Source: Metridium senile (taxonomy: Eukaryota; Cnidaria; Anthozoa; Actiniaria; Metridiidae). From it: a DNA stretch of 64,000 nucleotides. The notes beneath the pieces are model-generated. The model had not been told where the DNA came from and did not search any database. It saw only the letters and a program-made list of their open reading frames with translations. Below, piece after piece: positions 1 through 13,500 of the stretch. A program made the position numbers and the translations under genes. The stretch is taken from the NCBI GenBank assembly GCA_949775045.1, contig OX459098.1, positions 384,501-448,500 of the forward strand, read 5' to 3'. Every line of letters starts with the position of its first letter. Positions within the stretch are counted from its first letter, which is position 1.

Positions 1-205
1 CTAAAGTTTAAGTTATAGAAGCGGCTTTAGTCAATACTATATATTTTTCTGCAAAAACCTAGTATGGATAATATAATAATGATAATAAGCAGCGCTAGCG
101 GCCCCTTCCGTTTATGGCTAATACGCAGGCTATCATTACCACAAAACAGAACTAAATATAAGTGATATGTTGATTTTTGCTGAAGGAAAAACCGGGGGAC
201 CGTTA
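1..205. other. Non-coding leader sequence
   Basis: No exon, RNA gene or recognisable promoter is seen. From about 181 on, the sequence matches the sequence just downstream of array 1 (16945 onward), so this is the start of a duplicated flank. Confidence 0.5.
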
Positions 206-1468
206 CAGTGCTGCTAATTCAACCGGGGCCACTTCGAGTTTATTAGCCAATCACGTTTGAGCTTAAGAACAAAAGATATCTACTTTGTCTCCTTATCAGC
301 CAATCAAATTATAAACTACGCCGGAACTTGACGGATCGTCTATGTCTGGTTCTTTTGTTCTTAAGCTCAAACGTGATTGGCTAATAAACTCGGGGTGGCC
401 CCGGTTGAATTAGCAGCACTGTAAAACATTTCATAAGAAAATTTACGTGCTTTCAAGAATCGAAAGGTTTAACATCTGTGAAAGGAAGCTTTGGTCATTA
501 CTCTATGTTGCTCTAGATGATGATAATAAAAACAATATAGTTGTACTATACAGCACTTCAAATATTTCGGCGCGCTTTTTAGTTGCTGCGCACGCCGCTG
601 ACATTTTTATATGTTTTTACTTGCACAGCACATTTATAAATGAGCACTTGTACTGTGCAAAGACCACAATAACCTTCGAACAGAAGGAAGTGGGCTGCCA
701 CAAGAACAATAACAAATAACCTACGAAATAGTAAGAATTAACATGCAATTGTTAAATTGAAATTTCCATTTTCAGTCAAACCAGTGCGCTAATATCTAAA
801 ATGAAAAATTGAATTTGTTGATCAAATTTTTTAAATTTCATATGTATTTCTTTCAATGTATTTTTGAACAATAGAAACTGACTAAACCTACTTTTGTTGC
901 ATAGATATTGATATAAACACTTTCCAATGCATTTTCTTATATATATTATCATTTTATTTATCAGTTCTTGACCACAGATCGTGATTTCGGGACTATTATT
1001 GGTTGACGGTAGAAGTCTGTATTCTGAAATTTACAAGTTTCTATTTATTTATTTATTTTCTAAATTTGATATTCAATATCCGAATAGAAAAAATACCATT
1101 TCATTGATTTTTATCCCTGAGAGTACGACGAACATACCCGGTATTTTCACCCCTGACTTCCCCAGGAGGACACGGAAATCAAGCAATTATGTAAGGAGGG
1201 GGTAGAGTTTTGATAGTGAATGATATAAATTTGCATCGATTCAATTTTCTAACGGTCTGAAATGGCTATTTACATACTAAACTAAAGAGGCCTATTGCAG
1301 TACTGAACTTAATAAATGATAAGCTTTTGCCATCTGACAATCAGTGCTTTCATATAATTTAAACATGGATAAATATTAAACCCTCCACGTAAAGTTGAGC
1401 TGACGTTAAACTACAAACCAAATAAAAATTAATAAAATATAATAACATCATGTATCATACCGTCAATG
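181..1468. repeat. Segmental duplication, copy A (flank before EGF array 1)
   Basis: This stretch is homologous, in the same order, to 16945-17230 plus 20767-21820. Shared landmarks are the GGGGACCGTTA segment, the stretch around 470-545 with 17015-17095, the stretch around 1110-1205 with 21070-21165, and the TTTAAACATGG segment near 1360 with 21707. Similarity is high in some parts and poor in others (about 720-900), so it is an older duplication. It contains no supported exon. A short open stretch near 1106-1160 is discussed in the findings. Confidence 0.75.
206..421. mobile_element. Mariner-type MITE, 216 bp, TA target duplication
   Basis: The element starts CAGTGCTGCTAATTC and ends with its inverse. 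The arms of about 70 bp match with two mismatches around a short loop, and TA lies on both sides (204-205 and 422-423). The paralogous flank at 16955-16985 has the same neighbouring bases without the element and with a single TA, which is an empty site. A TA duplication with perfect hairpin arms is typical of Tc1/mariner-derived MITEs. It holds no coding sequence. Confidence 0.85.
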
Positions 1469-1582
1469 ATATCAATGAATGTGCTAGTACTCCCTGTAAG
1501 AATGGCGGAACATGCCACGACCTTGTGAACGGTTATAGGTGCAGTTGCATAGCTGATTATAATGGAGTAAACTATTCTCAGG
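1469..1582 (+). pseudogene. Degenerate first EGF exon of array 1
   Basis: The unit has the array length of 114 bp and a good donor (GTAAG at 1583). The base pair before it is TG rather than AG, so it has no acceptor, and the bases before it belong to the duplicated flank. It has also lost the sixth EGF cysteine (Cys to Tyr, TAT at about 1573) and carries Gly to Asp in the GYNG turn. It is probably a boundary relic that cannot be spliced in from upstream, although it could be read if transcription began just before it. Confidence 0.7.
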
Positions 1583-4500
1583 GTAAGAATTGTAACGATA
1601 GCTTAAATGCAAGGGTGATTATATTAACTGACTGTCCTATACTCTTTCAGATATCAACGAGTGTGCTAGTACACCCTGTAAAAATGGTGGAACATGCAAT
1701 GACCTTGTGAACGGTTATAGGTGCAGTTGCATAGCTGGTTATAATGGAGTAAACTGTTCTCAGGGTAAGAATTGTAACGATAGCTTAAATGCAAGGGTGA
1801 TTATATTAATTGACTGTCCTACACTCTTTTTAGATATCGACGATTGTGCTAGTACACCTTGTCAGAACAATGGAACATGCATTGACCTTGTGAACGGTTA
1901 TAGCTGCAGTTGCATAGCTGGTTACAATGGAGTAAACTGTTCTCAGGGTAAGTTATGTGACGATACCTAAAAGGATGATAATGTTGACTGACTGTCCTAT
2001 ACTCTTTCAGATATCGACGATTGTGCTACTACACCCTGTCAGAATGGTGGAACATGCAACGACCTTGTGAACAGTTATAGCTGCAGTTGCAAAGCTGGTT
2101 ACAATGGAGTAAACTGTACTCAGGGTAAGAATTGTAACGATAGTTTAAATGCAAGGGTGATTATATTAACTGACTGTCCTATACTCTTTCAGATATCAAC
2201 GAATGTGCCAGTACTCCCTGTAAGAATGATGGAACATGCAACGACCTTGTGAACGGTTATAGCTGCAGTTGCAAAGCTGGTTACAATGGAGTAAACTGTT
2301 CTCAGGGTAACAATTGTAACGATAGCTTAAATGCAAAGGTGATTATATTAACTGACTGTCCTATACTCTTTCAGATATCAACGAGTGTGCTAGTACTCCC
2401 TGTAAGAATGGTGGAACATGCAACGACCTTGTGAACGGTTATAGCTGCAGTTGCAAAGCTGGTTACAATGGAGTAAACTGTTCTCAGGGTAAGAATTGTA
2501 ACGATAGCTTAAATGCAAGGGTGATTATTTTAACTGACTGTCCTTTACTCTTTCAGATATCAACGAGTGTGCTAGTACACCCTGTAAGAATGGTGGAACA
2601 TGCATTGACCTTGTGAACGGTTATAGCTGCAGTTGCAAAGCTGGTTACAATGGAGTAAACTGTTCTCAGGGTAACAATTGTAACGATAGCTTAAATGCAA
2701 AGGTGATTATATTAACTGACTGTCCTATACTCTTTCAGATATCAACGAGTGTGCTAGTACTCCCTGTAAGAATGGTGGAACATGCAACGACCTTGTGAAC
2801 GGTTATAGCTGCAGTTGCAAAGCTGGTTACAATGGAGTAAACTGTTCTCAGGGTAAGAATTGTAACGATAGCTTAAATGCAAGGGTGATTATTTTAACTG
2901 ACTGTCCTTTACTCTTTCAGATATCAACGAGTGTGCTAGTACACCCTGTAAGAATGGTGGAACATGCATTGACCTTGTGAACGGTTATAGCTGCAGTTGC
3001 AAAGCTGGTTACAATGGAGTAAACTGTTCTCAGGGTAAGAATTGTAACGATAGCTTAAATGCAAGGGTGATTATATTAACTGACTGTCCTATACTGTTTT
3101 TAGATATCGACGATTGTGCTAGTACACCCTGTCAGAACAATGGAACATGCATTGACCTTGTGAACGGTTATAGCTGCAGTTGCATAGCTGGTTACAATGG
3201 AGTAAACTGTTCTCAGAGTAAGTTATGTGACGATACCTTATATCCAAGGATGATTACATTAACTGACTGTCCTATACTCTTTTTAGATATCGACGAGTGT
3301 GCTAGTAACCCCTGTGAGAATAATGGAACATGCAACGACCTTGTGAACGGTTATAGCTGCAGTTGCAAAGCTGGTTACAATGGAGTAAACTGTTCTCAGG
3401 GTAAGAATTGTAACGATAGCTTAAATGCAAGGGTGATTATATTAACTGTGTGTCTTATACTCTTTCAGATATCGACGATTGTTTTAGTACACCCTGTCAG
3501 AACAATGGAACATGCATTGACCTTGTGAACGGTTATAGCTGCAGTTGCATAGCTGGTTACAATGGAGTAAACTGTTCTCAGGGTAAGAATTGTAACGATA
3601 GCTTAAATGCAAGGGTGATTATATTAACTGACTGTCCTATACTGTTTTTAGATATCGACGATTGTGCTAGTACACCCTGTCAGAACAATGGAACATGCAT
3701 TGACCTTGTGAACGGTTATAGCTGCAGTTGCATAGCTGGTTACAATGGAGTAAACTGTTCTCAGAGTAAGTTATGTGACGATACCTTATATCCAAGGTTG
3801 ATTACATTAACTGACTGTCCTATACTCTTTTTAGATATCGACGAGTGTGCTAGTAACCCCTGTGAGAATAATGGAACATGCAACGACCTTGTGAACGGTT
3901 ATAGCTGCAGTTGCAAAGCTGGTTACAATGGAGTAAACTGTTCTCAGGGTAAGAATTGTAACGATAGCTTAAATGCAAGGGTGATTATATTAACTGACTG
4001 TCCTATACTGTTTTTAGATATCGACGATTGTGCTAGTACACCCTGTCAGAACAATGGAACATGCATTGACCTTGTGAACGGTTATAGCTGCAGTTGCAAA
4101 GCTGGTTACAATGGAGTAAACTGTTCTCAGGGTAAGAATTGTAACGATAGCTTAAATGCAAGGGTGATTATATTAACTGACTGTCCTATACTGTTTTTAG
4201 ATATCGACGATTGTGCTAGTACACCCTGTCAGAACAATGGAACATGCATTGACCTTGTGAACGGTTATAGCTGCAGTTGCATAGCTGGTTACAATGGAGT
4301 AAACTGTTCTCAGAGTAAGTTATGTGACGATACCTTATATCCAAGGATGATTACATTAACTGACTGTCCTATACTCTTTTTAGATATCGACGAGTGTGCT
4401 AGTAACCCCTGTGAGAATAATGGAACATGCAACGACCTTGTGAACGGTTATAGCTGCAGTTGCAAAGCTGGTTACAATGGAGTAAACTGTTCTCAGGGTA

Positions 4501-7500
4501 AGAATTGTAACGATAGCTTAAATGCAAGGGTGATTATATTAACTGACTGTCCTATACTGTTTTTAGATATCGACGATTGTGCTAGTACACCCTGTCAGAA
4601 CAATGGAACATGCATTGACCTTGTGAACGGTTATAGCTGCAGTTGCATAGCTGGTTACAATGGAGTAAACTGTTCTCAGAGTAAGTTATGTGACGATACC
4701 TTATATCCATGGATGATTACATTAACTGACTGTCCTATACTGTTTTTAGATATCGACGAGTGTGCTAGTAACCCCTGTGAGAATAATGGAACATGCAACG
4801 ACCTTGTGAACGGTTATAGCTGCAGTTGCAAAGCTGGTTACAATGGAGTAAACTGTTCTCAGGGTAAGAATTGTAACGATAGCTTAAATGCAAGGGTGAT
4901 TATATTAACTGACTGTCCTATACTGTTTTTAGATATCGACGATTGTGCTAGTACACCCTGTCAGAACAATGGAACATGCATTGACCTTGTGAACGGTTAT
5001 AGCTGCAGTTGCATAGCTGGTTACAATGGAGTAAACTGTTCTCAGGGTAAGAATTGTAACGATAGCTTAAATGCAAGGGTGATTATATTAACTGACTGTC
5101 CTATACTGTTTTTAGATATCGACGATTGTGCTAGTACACCCTGTCAGAACAATGGAACATGCATTGACCTTGTGAACGGTTATAGCTGCAGTTGCATAGC
5201 TGGTTACAATGGAGTAAACTGTTCTCAGGGTAACAATTGTAACGATAGCTTAAATGCAAGGGTGATTATATTAACTGACTGTCCTATACTCTATCAGATA
5301 TCAACGAATGTGCTAGTACTCCCTGTAAGAATGGTGGAACATGCAACGACCTTGTGAACGGTTATAGCTGCAGTTGCAAAGCTGGTTACAATGGAGTAAA
5401 CTGTTCTCAGGGTAAGAATTGTAACGATAGCTTAAATGCAAGGGTGATTATATTAACTGACTGTCCTATACTGTTTTTAGATATCGACGATTGTGCTAGT
5501 ACACCCTGTCAGAACAATGGAACATGCATTGACCTTGTGAACGGTTATAGCTGCAGTTGCATAGCTGGTTACAATGGAGTAAACTGTTCTCAGAGTAAGT
5601 TATGTGACGATACCTTATATCCAAGGATGATTACATTAACTGACTGTCCTATACTCTTTTTAGATATCGACGAGTGTGCTAGTAACCCCTGTGAGAATAA
5701 TGGAACATGCAACGACCTTGTGAACGGTTATAGCTGCAGTTGCAAAGCTGGTTACAATGGAGTAAACTGTTCTCAGGGTAAGAATTGTAACGATAGCTTA
5801 AATGCAAGGGTGATTATATTAACTGACTGTCCTATACTGTTTTTAGATATCGACGATTGTGCTAGTACACCCTGTCAGAACAATGGAACATGCATTGACC
5901 TTGTGAACGGTTATAGCTGCAGTTGCATAGCTGGTTACAATGGAGTAAACTGTTCTCAGGGTAAGAATTGTAACGATAGCTTAAATGCAAGGGTGATTAT
6001 ATTAACTGACTGTCCTATACTGTTTTTAGATATCGACGATTGTGCTAGTACACCCTGTCAGAACAATGGAACATGCATTGACCTTGTGAACGGTTATAGC
6101 TGCAGTTGCATAGCTGGTTACAATGGAGTAAACTGTTCTCAGAGTAAGTTATGTGACGATACCTTATATCCAAGGATGATTACATTAACTGACTGTCCTA
6201 TACTCTTTTTAGATATCGACGAGTGTGCTAGTAACCCCTGTGAGAATAATGGAACATGCAACGACCTTGTGAACAGTTATAGCTGCAGTTGCAAAGCTGG
6301 TTACAATGGAGTAAACTGTTCTCAGGGTAAGAATTGTAACGATAGCTTAAATGCAAGGGTGATTATATTAACTGACTGTCCTATACTGTTTTTAGATATC
6401 GACGATTGTGCTAGTACACCCTGTCAGAACAATGGAACATGCATTGACCTTGTGAACGGTTATAGCTGCAGTTGCATAGCTGGTTACAATGGAGTAAACT
6501 GTTCTCAGGGTAAGAATTGTAACGATAGCTTAAATGCAAGGGTGATTATATTAACTGACTGTCCTATACTGTTTTTAGATATCGACGATTGTGCTAGTAC
6601 ACCCTGTCAGAACAATGGAACATGCATTGACCTTGTGAACGGTTATAGCTGCAGTTGCATAGCTGGTTACAATGGAGTAAACTGTTCTCAGGGTAACAAT
6701 TGTAACGATAGCTTAAATGCAAGGGTGATTATATTAACTGACTGTCCTATACTCTATCAGATATCAACGAATGTGCTAGTACTCCCTGTAAGAATGGTGG
6801 AACATGCAACGACCTTGTGAACGGTTATAGCTGCAGTTGCAAAGCTGGTTACAATGGAGTAAACTGTTCTCAGGGTAAGAATTGTAACGATAGCTTAAAT
6901 GCAAGGGTGATTATATTAACTGACTGTCCTATACTGTTTTTAGATATCGACGATTGTGCTAGTACACCCTGTCAGAACAATGGAACATGCATTGACCTTG
7001 TGAACGGTTATAGCTGCAGTTGCATAGCTGGTTACAATGGAGTAAACTGTTCTCAGAGTAAGTTATGTGACGATACCTTATATCCAAGGATGATTACATT
7101 AACTGACTGTCCTATACTCTTTTTAGATATCGACGAGTGTGCTAGTAACCCCTGTGAGAATAATGGAACATGCAACGACCTTGTGAACGGTTATAGCTGC
7201 AGTTGCAAAGCTGGTTACAATGGAGTAAACTGTTCTCAGGGTAACAATTGTAACGATAGCTTAAATGCAAGGGTGATTATTTTAACTGACTGTCCTTTAC
7301 TCTTTCAGATATCAACGAGTGTGCTAGTACACCCTGTAAGAATGGTGGAACATGCAACGACCTTGTGAACGGTTATAGCTGCAGTTGCAAAGCTGGTTAC
7401 AATGGAGTAAACTGTTCTCAGGGTAAGAATTGTAACGATAGCTTAAATGCAAGGGTGATTATATTAACTGACTGTCCTATACTGTTTTTAGATATCGACG

Positions 7501-10500
7501 ATTGTGCTAGTACACCCTGTCAGAACAATGGAACATGCATTGACCTTGTGAACGGTTATAGCTGCAGTTGCATAGCTGGTTACAATGGAGTAAACTGTTC
7601 TCAGAGTAAGTTATGTGACGATACCTTATATCCAAGGATGATTACATTAACTGACTGTCCTATACTCTTTTTAGATATCGACGAGTGTGCTAGTAACCCC
7701 TGTGAGAATAATGGAACATGCAACGACCTTGTGAACGGTTATAGCTGCAGTTGCAAAGCTGGTTACAATGGAGTAAACTGTTCTCAGGGTAAGAATTGTA
7801 ACGATAGCTTAAATGCAAGGGTGATTATATTAACTGACTGTCCTATACTGTTTTTAGATATCGACGATTGTGCTAGTACACCCTGTCAGAACAATGGAAC
7901 ATGCATTGACCTTGTGAACGGTTATAGCTGCAGTTGCATAGCTGGTTACAATGGAGTAAACTGTTCTCAGGGTAAGAATTGTAACGATAGCTTAAATGCA
8001 AGGGTGATTATATTAACTGACTGTCCTATACTGTTTTTAGATATCGACGATTGTGCTAGTACACCCTGTCAGAACAATGGAACATGCATTGACCTTGTGA
8101 ACGGTTATAGCTGCAGTTGCATAGCTGGTTACAATGGAGTAAACTGTTCTCAGAGTAAGTTATGTGACGATACCTTATATCCAAGGATGATTACATTAAC
8201 TGACTGTCCTATACTCTTTTTAGATATCGACGAGTGTGCTAGTAACCCCTGTGAGAATAATGGAACATGCAACGACCTTGTGAACAGTTATAGCTGCAGT
8301 TGCAAAGCTGGTTACAATGGAGTAAACTGTTCTCAGGGTAAGAATTGTAACGATAGCTTAAATGCAAGGGTGATTATATTAACTGACTGTCCTATACTGT
8401 TTTTAGATATCGACGATTGTGCTAGTACACCCTGTCAGAACAATGGAACATGCATTGACCTTGTGAACGGTTATAGCTGCAGTTGCATAGCTGGTTACAA
8501 TGGAGTAAACTGTTCTCAGGGTAAGAATTGTAACGATAGCTTAAATGCAAGGGTGATTATATTAACTGACTGTCCTATACTGTTTTTAGATATCGACGAT
8601 TGTGCTAGTACACCCTGTCAGAACAATGGAACATGCATTGACCTTGTGAACGGTTATAGCTGCAGTTGCATAGCTGGTTACAATGGAGTAAACTGTTCTC
8701 AGGGTAACAATTGTAACGATAGCTTAAATGCAAGGGTGATTATATTAACTGACTGTCCTATACTCTATCAGATATCAACGAATGTGCTAGTACTCCCTGT
8801 AAGAATGGTGGAACATGCAACGACCTTGTGAACGGTTATAGCTGCAGTTGCAAAGCTGGTTACAATGGAGTAAACTGTTCTCAGGGTAAGAATTGTAACG
8901 ATAGCTTAAATGCAAGGGTGATTATATTAACTGACTGTCCTATACTGTTTTTAGATATCGACGATTGTGCTAGTACACCCTGTCAGAACAATGGAACATG
9001 CATTGACCTTGTGAACGGTTATAGCTGCAGTTGCATAGCTGGTTACAATGGAGTAAACTGTTCTCAGAGTAAGTTATGTGACGATACCTTATATCCAAGG
9101 ATGATTACATTAACTGACTGTCCTATACTCTTTTTAGATATCGACGAGTGTGCTAGTAACCCCTGTGAGAATAATGGAACATGCAACGACCTTGTGAACG
9201 GTTATAGCTGCAGTTGCAAAGCTGGTTACAATGGAGTAAACTGTTCTCAGGGTAACAATTGTAACGATAGCTTAAATGCAAGGGTGATTATTTTAACTGA
9301 CTGTCCTTTACTCTTTCAGATATCAACGAGTGTGCTAGTACACCCTGTAAGAATGGTGGAACATGCAACGACCTTGTGAACGGTTATAGCTGCAGTTGCA
9401 TAGCTGGTTACAATGGAGTAAACTGTTCTCAGGGTAAGAATTGTAACGATAGCTTAAATGCAAGGGTGATTATATTAACTGACTGTCCTATACTGTTTTT
9501 AGATATCGACGATTGTGCTAGTACACCCTGTCAGAACAATGGAACATGCATTGACCTTGTGAACGGTTATAGCTGCAGTTGCATAGCTGGTTACAATGGA
9601 GTAAACTGTTCTCAGAGTAAGTTATGTGACGATACCTTATATCCAAGGATGATTACATTAACTGACTGTCCTATACTCTTTTTAGATATCGACGAGTGTG
9701 CTAGTAACCCCTGTGAGAATAATGGAACATGCAACGACCTTGTGAACGGTTATAGCTGCAGTTGCAAAGCTGGTTACAATGGAGTAAACTGTTCTCAGGG
9801 TAACAATTGTAACGATAGCTTAAATGCAAGGGTGATTATTTTAACTGACTGTCCTTTACTCTTTCAGATATCAACGAGTGTGCTAGTACACCCTGTAAGA
9901 ATGGTGGAACATGCAACGACCTTGTGAACGGTTATAGCTGCAGTTGCAAAGCTGGTTACAATGGAGTAAACTGTTCTCAGGGTAAGAATTGTAACGATAG
10001 CTTAAATGCAAGGGTGATTATATTAACTGACTGTCCTATACTGTTTTTAGATATCGACGATTGTGCTAGTACACCCTGTCAGAACAATGGAACATGCATT
10101 GACCTTGTGAACGGTTATAGCTGCAGTTGCATAGCTGGTTACAATGGAGTAAACTGTTCTCAGAGTAAGTTATGTGACGATACCTTATATCCAAGGATGA
10201 TTACATTAACTGACTGTCCTATACTCTTTTTAGATATCGACGAGTGTGCTAGTAACCCCTGTGAGAATAATGGAACATGCAACGACCTTGTGAACGGTTA
10301 TAGCTGCAGTTGCAAAGCTGGTTACAATGGAGTAAACTGTTCTCAGGGTAAGAATTGTAACGATAGCTTAAATGCAAGGGTGATTATATTAACTGACTGT
10401 CCTATACTGTTTTTAGATATCGACGATTGTGCTAGTACACCCTGTCAGAACAATGGAACATGCATTGACCTTGTGAACGGTTATAGCTGCAGTTGCATAG

Positions 10501-13500
10501 CTGGTTACAATGGAGTAAACTGTTCTCAGGGTAAGAATTGTAACGATAGCTTAAATGCAAGGGTGATTATATTAACTGACTGTCCTATACTGTTTTTAGA
10601 TATCGACGATTGTGCTAGTACACCCTGTCAGAACAATGGAACATGCATTGACCTTGTGAACGGTTATAGCTGCAGTTGCAAAGCTGGTTACAATGGAGTA
10701 AACTGTTCTCAGGGTAAGAATTGTAACGATAGCTTAAATGCAAGGGTGATTATATTAACTGACTGTCCTATACTGTTTTTAGATATCGACGATTGTGCTA
10801 GTACACCCTGTCAGAACAATGGAACATGCATTGACCTTGTGAACGGTTATAGCTGCAGTTGCATAGCTGGTTACAATGGAGTAAACTGTTCTCAGAGTAA
10901 GTTATGTGACGATACCTTATATCCAAGGTTGATTACATTAACTGACTGTCCTATACTCTTTTTAGATATCGACGAGTGTGCTAGTAACCCCTGTGAGAAT
11001 AATGGAACATGCAACGACCTTGTGAACGGTTATAGCTGCAGTTGCAAAGCTGGTTACAATGGAGTAAACTGTTCTCAGGGTAAGAATTGTAACGATAGCT
11101 TAAATGCAAGGGTGATTATATTAACTGACTGTCCTATACTGTTTTTAGATATCGACGATTGTGCTAGTACACCCTGTCAGAACAATGGAACATGCATTGA
11201 CCTTGTGAACGGTTATAGCTGCAGTTGCATAGCTGGTTACAATGGAGTAAACTGTTCTCAGGGTAAGAATTGTAACGATAGCTTAAATGCAAGGGTGATT
11301 ATATTAACTGACTGTCCTATACTGTTTTTAGATATCGACGATTGTGCTAGTACACCCTGTCAGAACAATGGAACATGCATTGACCTTGTGAACGGTTATA
11401 GCTGCAGTTGCATAGCTGGTTACAATGGAGTAAACTGTTCTCAGAGTAAGTTATGTGACGATACCTTATATCCAAGGATGATTACATTAACTGACTGTCC
11501 TATACTCTTTTTAGATATCGACGAGTGTGCTAGTAACCCCTGTGAGAATAATGGAACATGCAACGACCTTGTGAACGGTTATAGCTGCAGTTGCAAAGCT
11601 GGTTACAATGGAGTAAACTGTTCTCAGGGTAAGAATTGTAACGATAGCTTAAATGCAAGGGTGATTATATTAACTGACTGTCCTATACTGTTTTTAGATA
11701 TCGACGATTGTGCTAGTACACCCTGTCAGAACAATGGAACATGCATTGACCTTGTGAACGGTTATAGCTGCAGTTGCATAGCTGGTTACAATGGAGTAAA
11801 CTGTTCTCAGAGTAAGTTATGTGACGATACCTTATATCCATGGATGATTACATTAACTGACTGTCCTATACTGTTTTTAGATATCGACGAGTGTGCTAGT
11901 AACCCCTGTGAGAATAATGGAACATGCAACGACCTTGTGAACGGTTATAGCTGCAGTTGCAAAGCTGGTTACAATGGAGTAAACTGTTCTCAGGGTAAGA
12001 ATTGTAACGATAGCTTAAATGCAAGGGTGATTATATTAACTGACTGTCCTATACTGTTTTTAGATATCGACGATTGTGCTAGTACACCCTGTCAGAACAA
12101 TGGAACATGCATTGACCTTGTGAACGGTTATAGCTGCAGTTGCATAGCTGGTTACAATGGAGTAAACTGTTCTCAGAGTAAGTTATGTGACGATACCTTA
12201 TATCCAAGGATGATTACATTAACTGACTGTCCTATACTCTTTTTAGATATCGACGAGTGTGCTAGTAACCCCTGTGAGAATAATGGAACATGCAACGACC
12301 TTGTGAACGGTTATAGCTGCAGTTGCAAAGCTGGTTACAATGGAGTAAACTGTTCTCAGGGTAAGAATTGTAACGATAGCTTAAATGCAAGGGTGATTAT
12401 ATTAACTGACTGTCCTATACTGTTTTTAGATATCGACGATTGTGCTAGTACACCCTGTCAGAACAATGGAACATGCATTGACCTTGTGAACGGTTATAGC
12501 TGCAGTTGCATAGCTGGTTACAATGGAGTAAACTGTTCTCAGGGTAAGAATTGTAACGATAGCTTAAATGCAAGGGTGATTATATTAACTGACTGTCCTA
12601 TACTGTTTTTAGATATCGACGATTGTGCTAGTACACCCTGTCAGAACAATGGAACATGCATTGACCTTGTGAACGGTTATAGCTGCAGTTGCAAAGCTGG
12701 TTACAATGGAGTAAACTGTTCTCAGGGTAAGAATTGTAACGATAGCTTAAATGCAAGGGTGATTATATTAACTGACTGTCCTATACTGTTTTTAGATATC
12801 GACGATTGTGCTAGTACACCCTGTCAGAACAATGGAACATGCATTGACCTTGTGAACGGTTATAGCTGCAGTTGCATAGCTGGTTACAATGGAGTAAACT
12901 GTTCTCAGAGTAAGTTATGTGACGATACCTTATATCCAAGGTTGATTACATTAACTGACTGTCCTATACTCTTTTTAGATATCGACGAGTGTGCTAGTAA
13001 CCCCTGTGAGAATAATGGAACATGCAACGACCTTGTGAACGGTTATAGCTGCAGTTGCAAAGCTGGTTACAATGGAGTAAACTGTTCTCAGGGTAAGAAT
13101 TGTAACGATAGCTTAAATGCAAGGGTGATTATATTAACTGACTGTCCTATACTGTTTTTAGATATCGACGATTGTGCTAGTACACCCTGTCAGAACAATG
13201 GAACATGCATTGACCTTGTGAACGGTTATAGCTGCAGTTGCATAGCTGGTTACAATGGAGTAAACTGTTCTCAGGGTAAGAATTGTAACGATAGCTTAAA
13301 TGCAAGGGTGATTATATTAACTGACTGTCCTATACTGTTTTTAGATATCGACGATTGTGCTAGTACACCCTGTCAGAACAATGGAACATGCATTGACCTT
13401 GTGAACGGTTATAGCTGCAGTTGCATAGCTGGTTACAATGGAGTAAACTGTTCTCAGAGTAAGTTATGTGACGATACCTTATATCCAAGGATGATTACAT

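Noticed and set aside
447..719. Small open frame of 90 codons in the left flank
   Set aside because: The paralogous copy near 17000-17230 does not keep the frame, and there is no domain or splice context.
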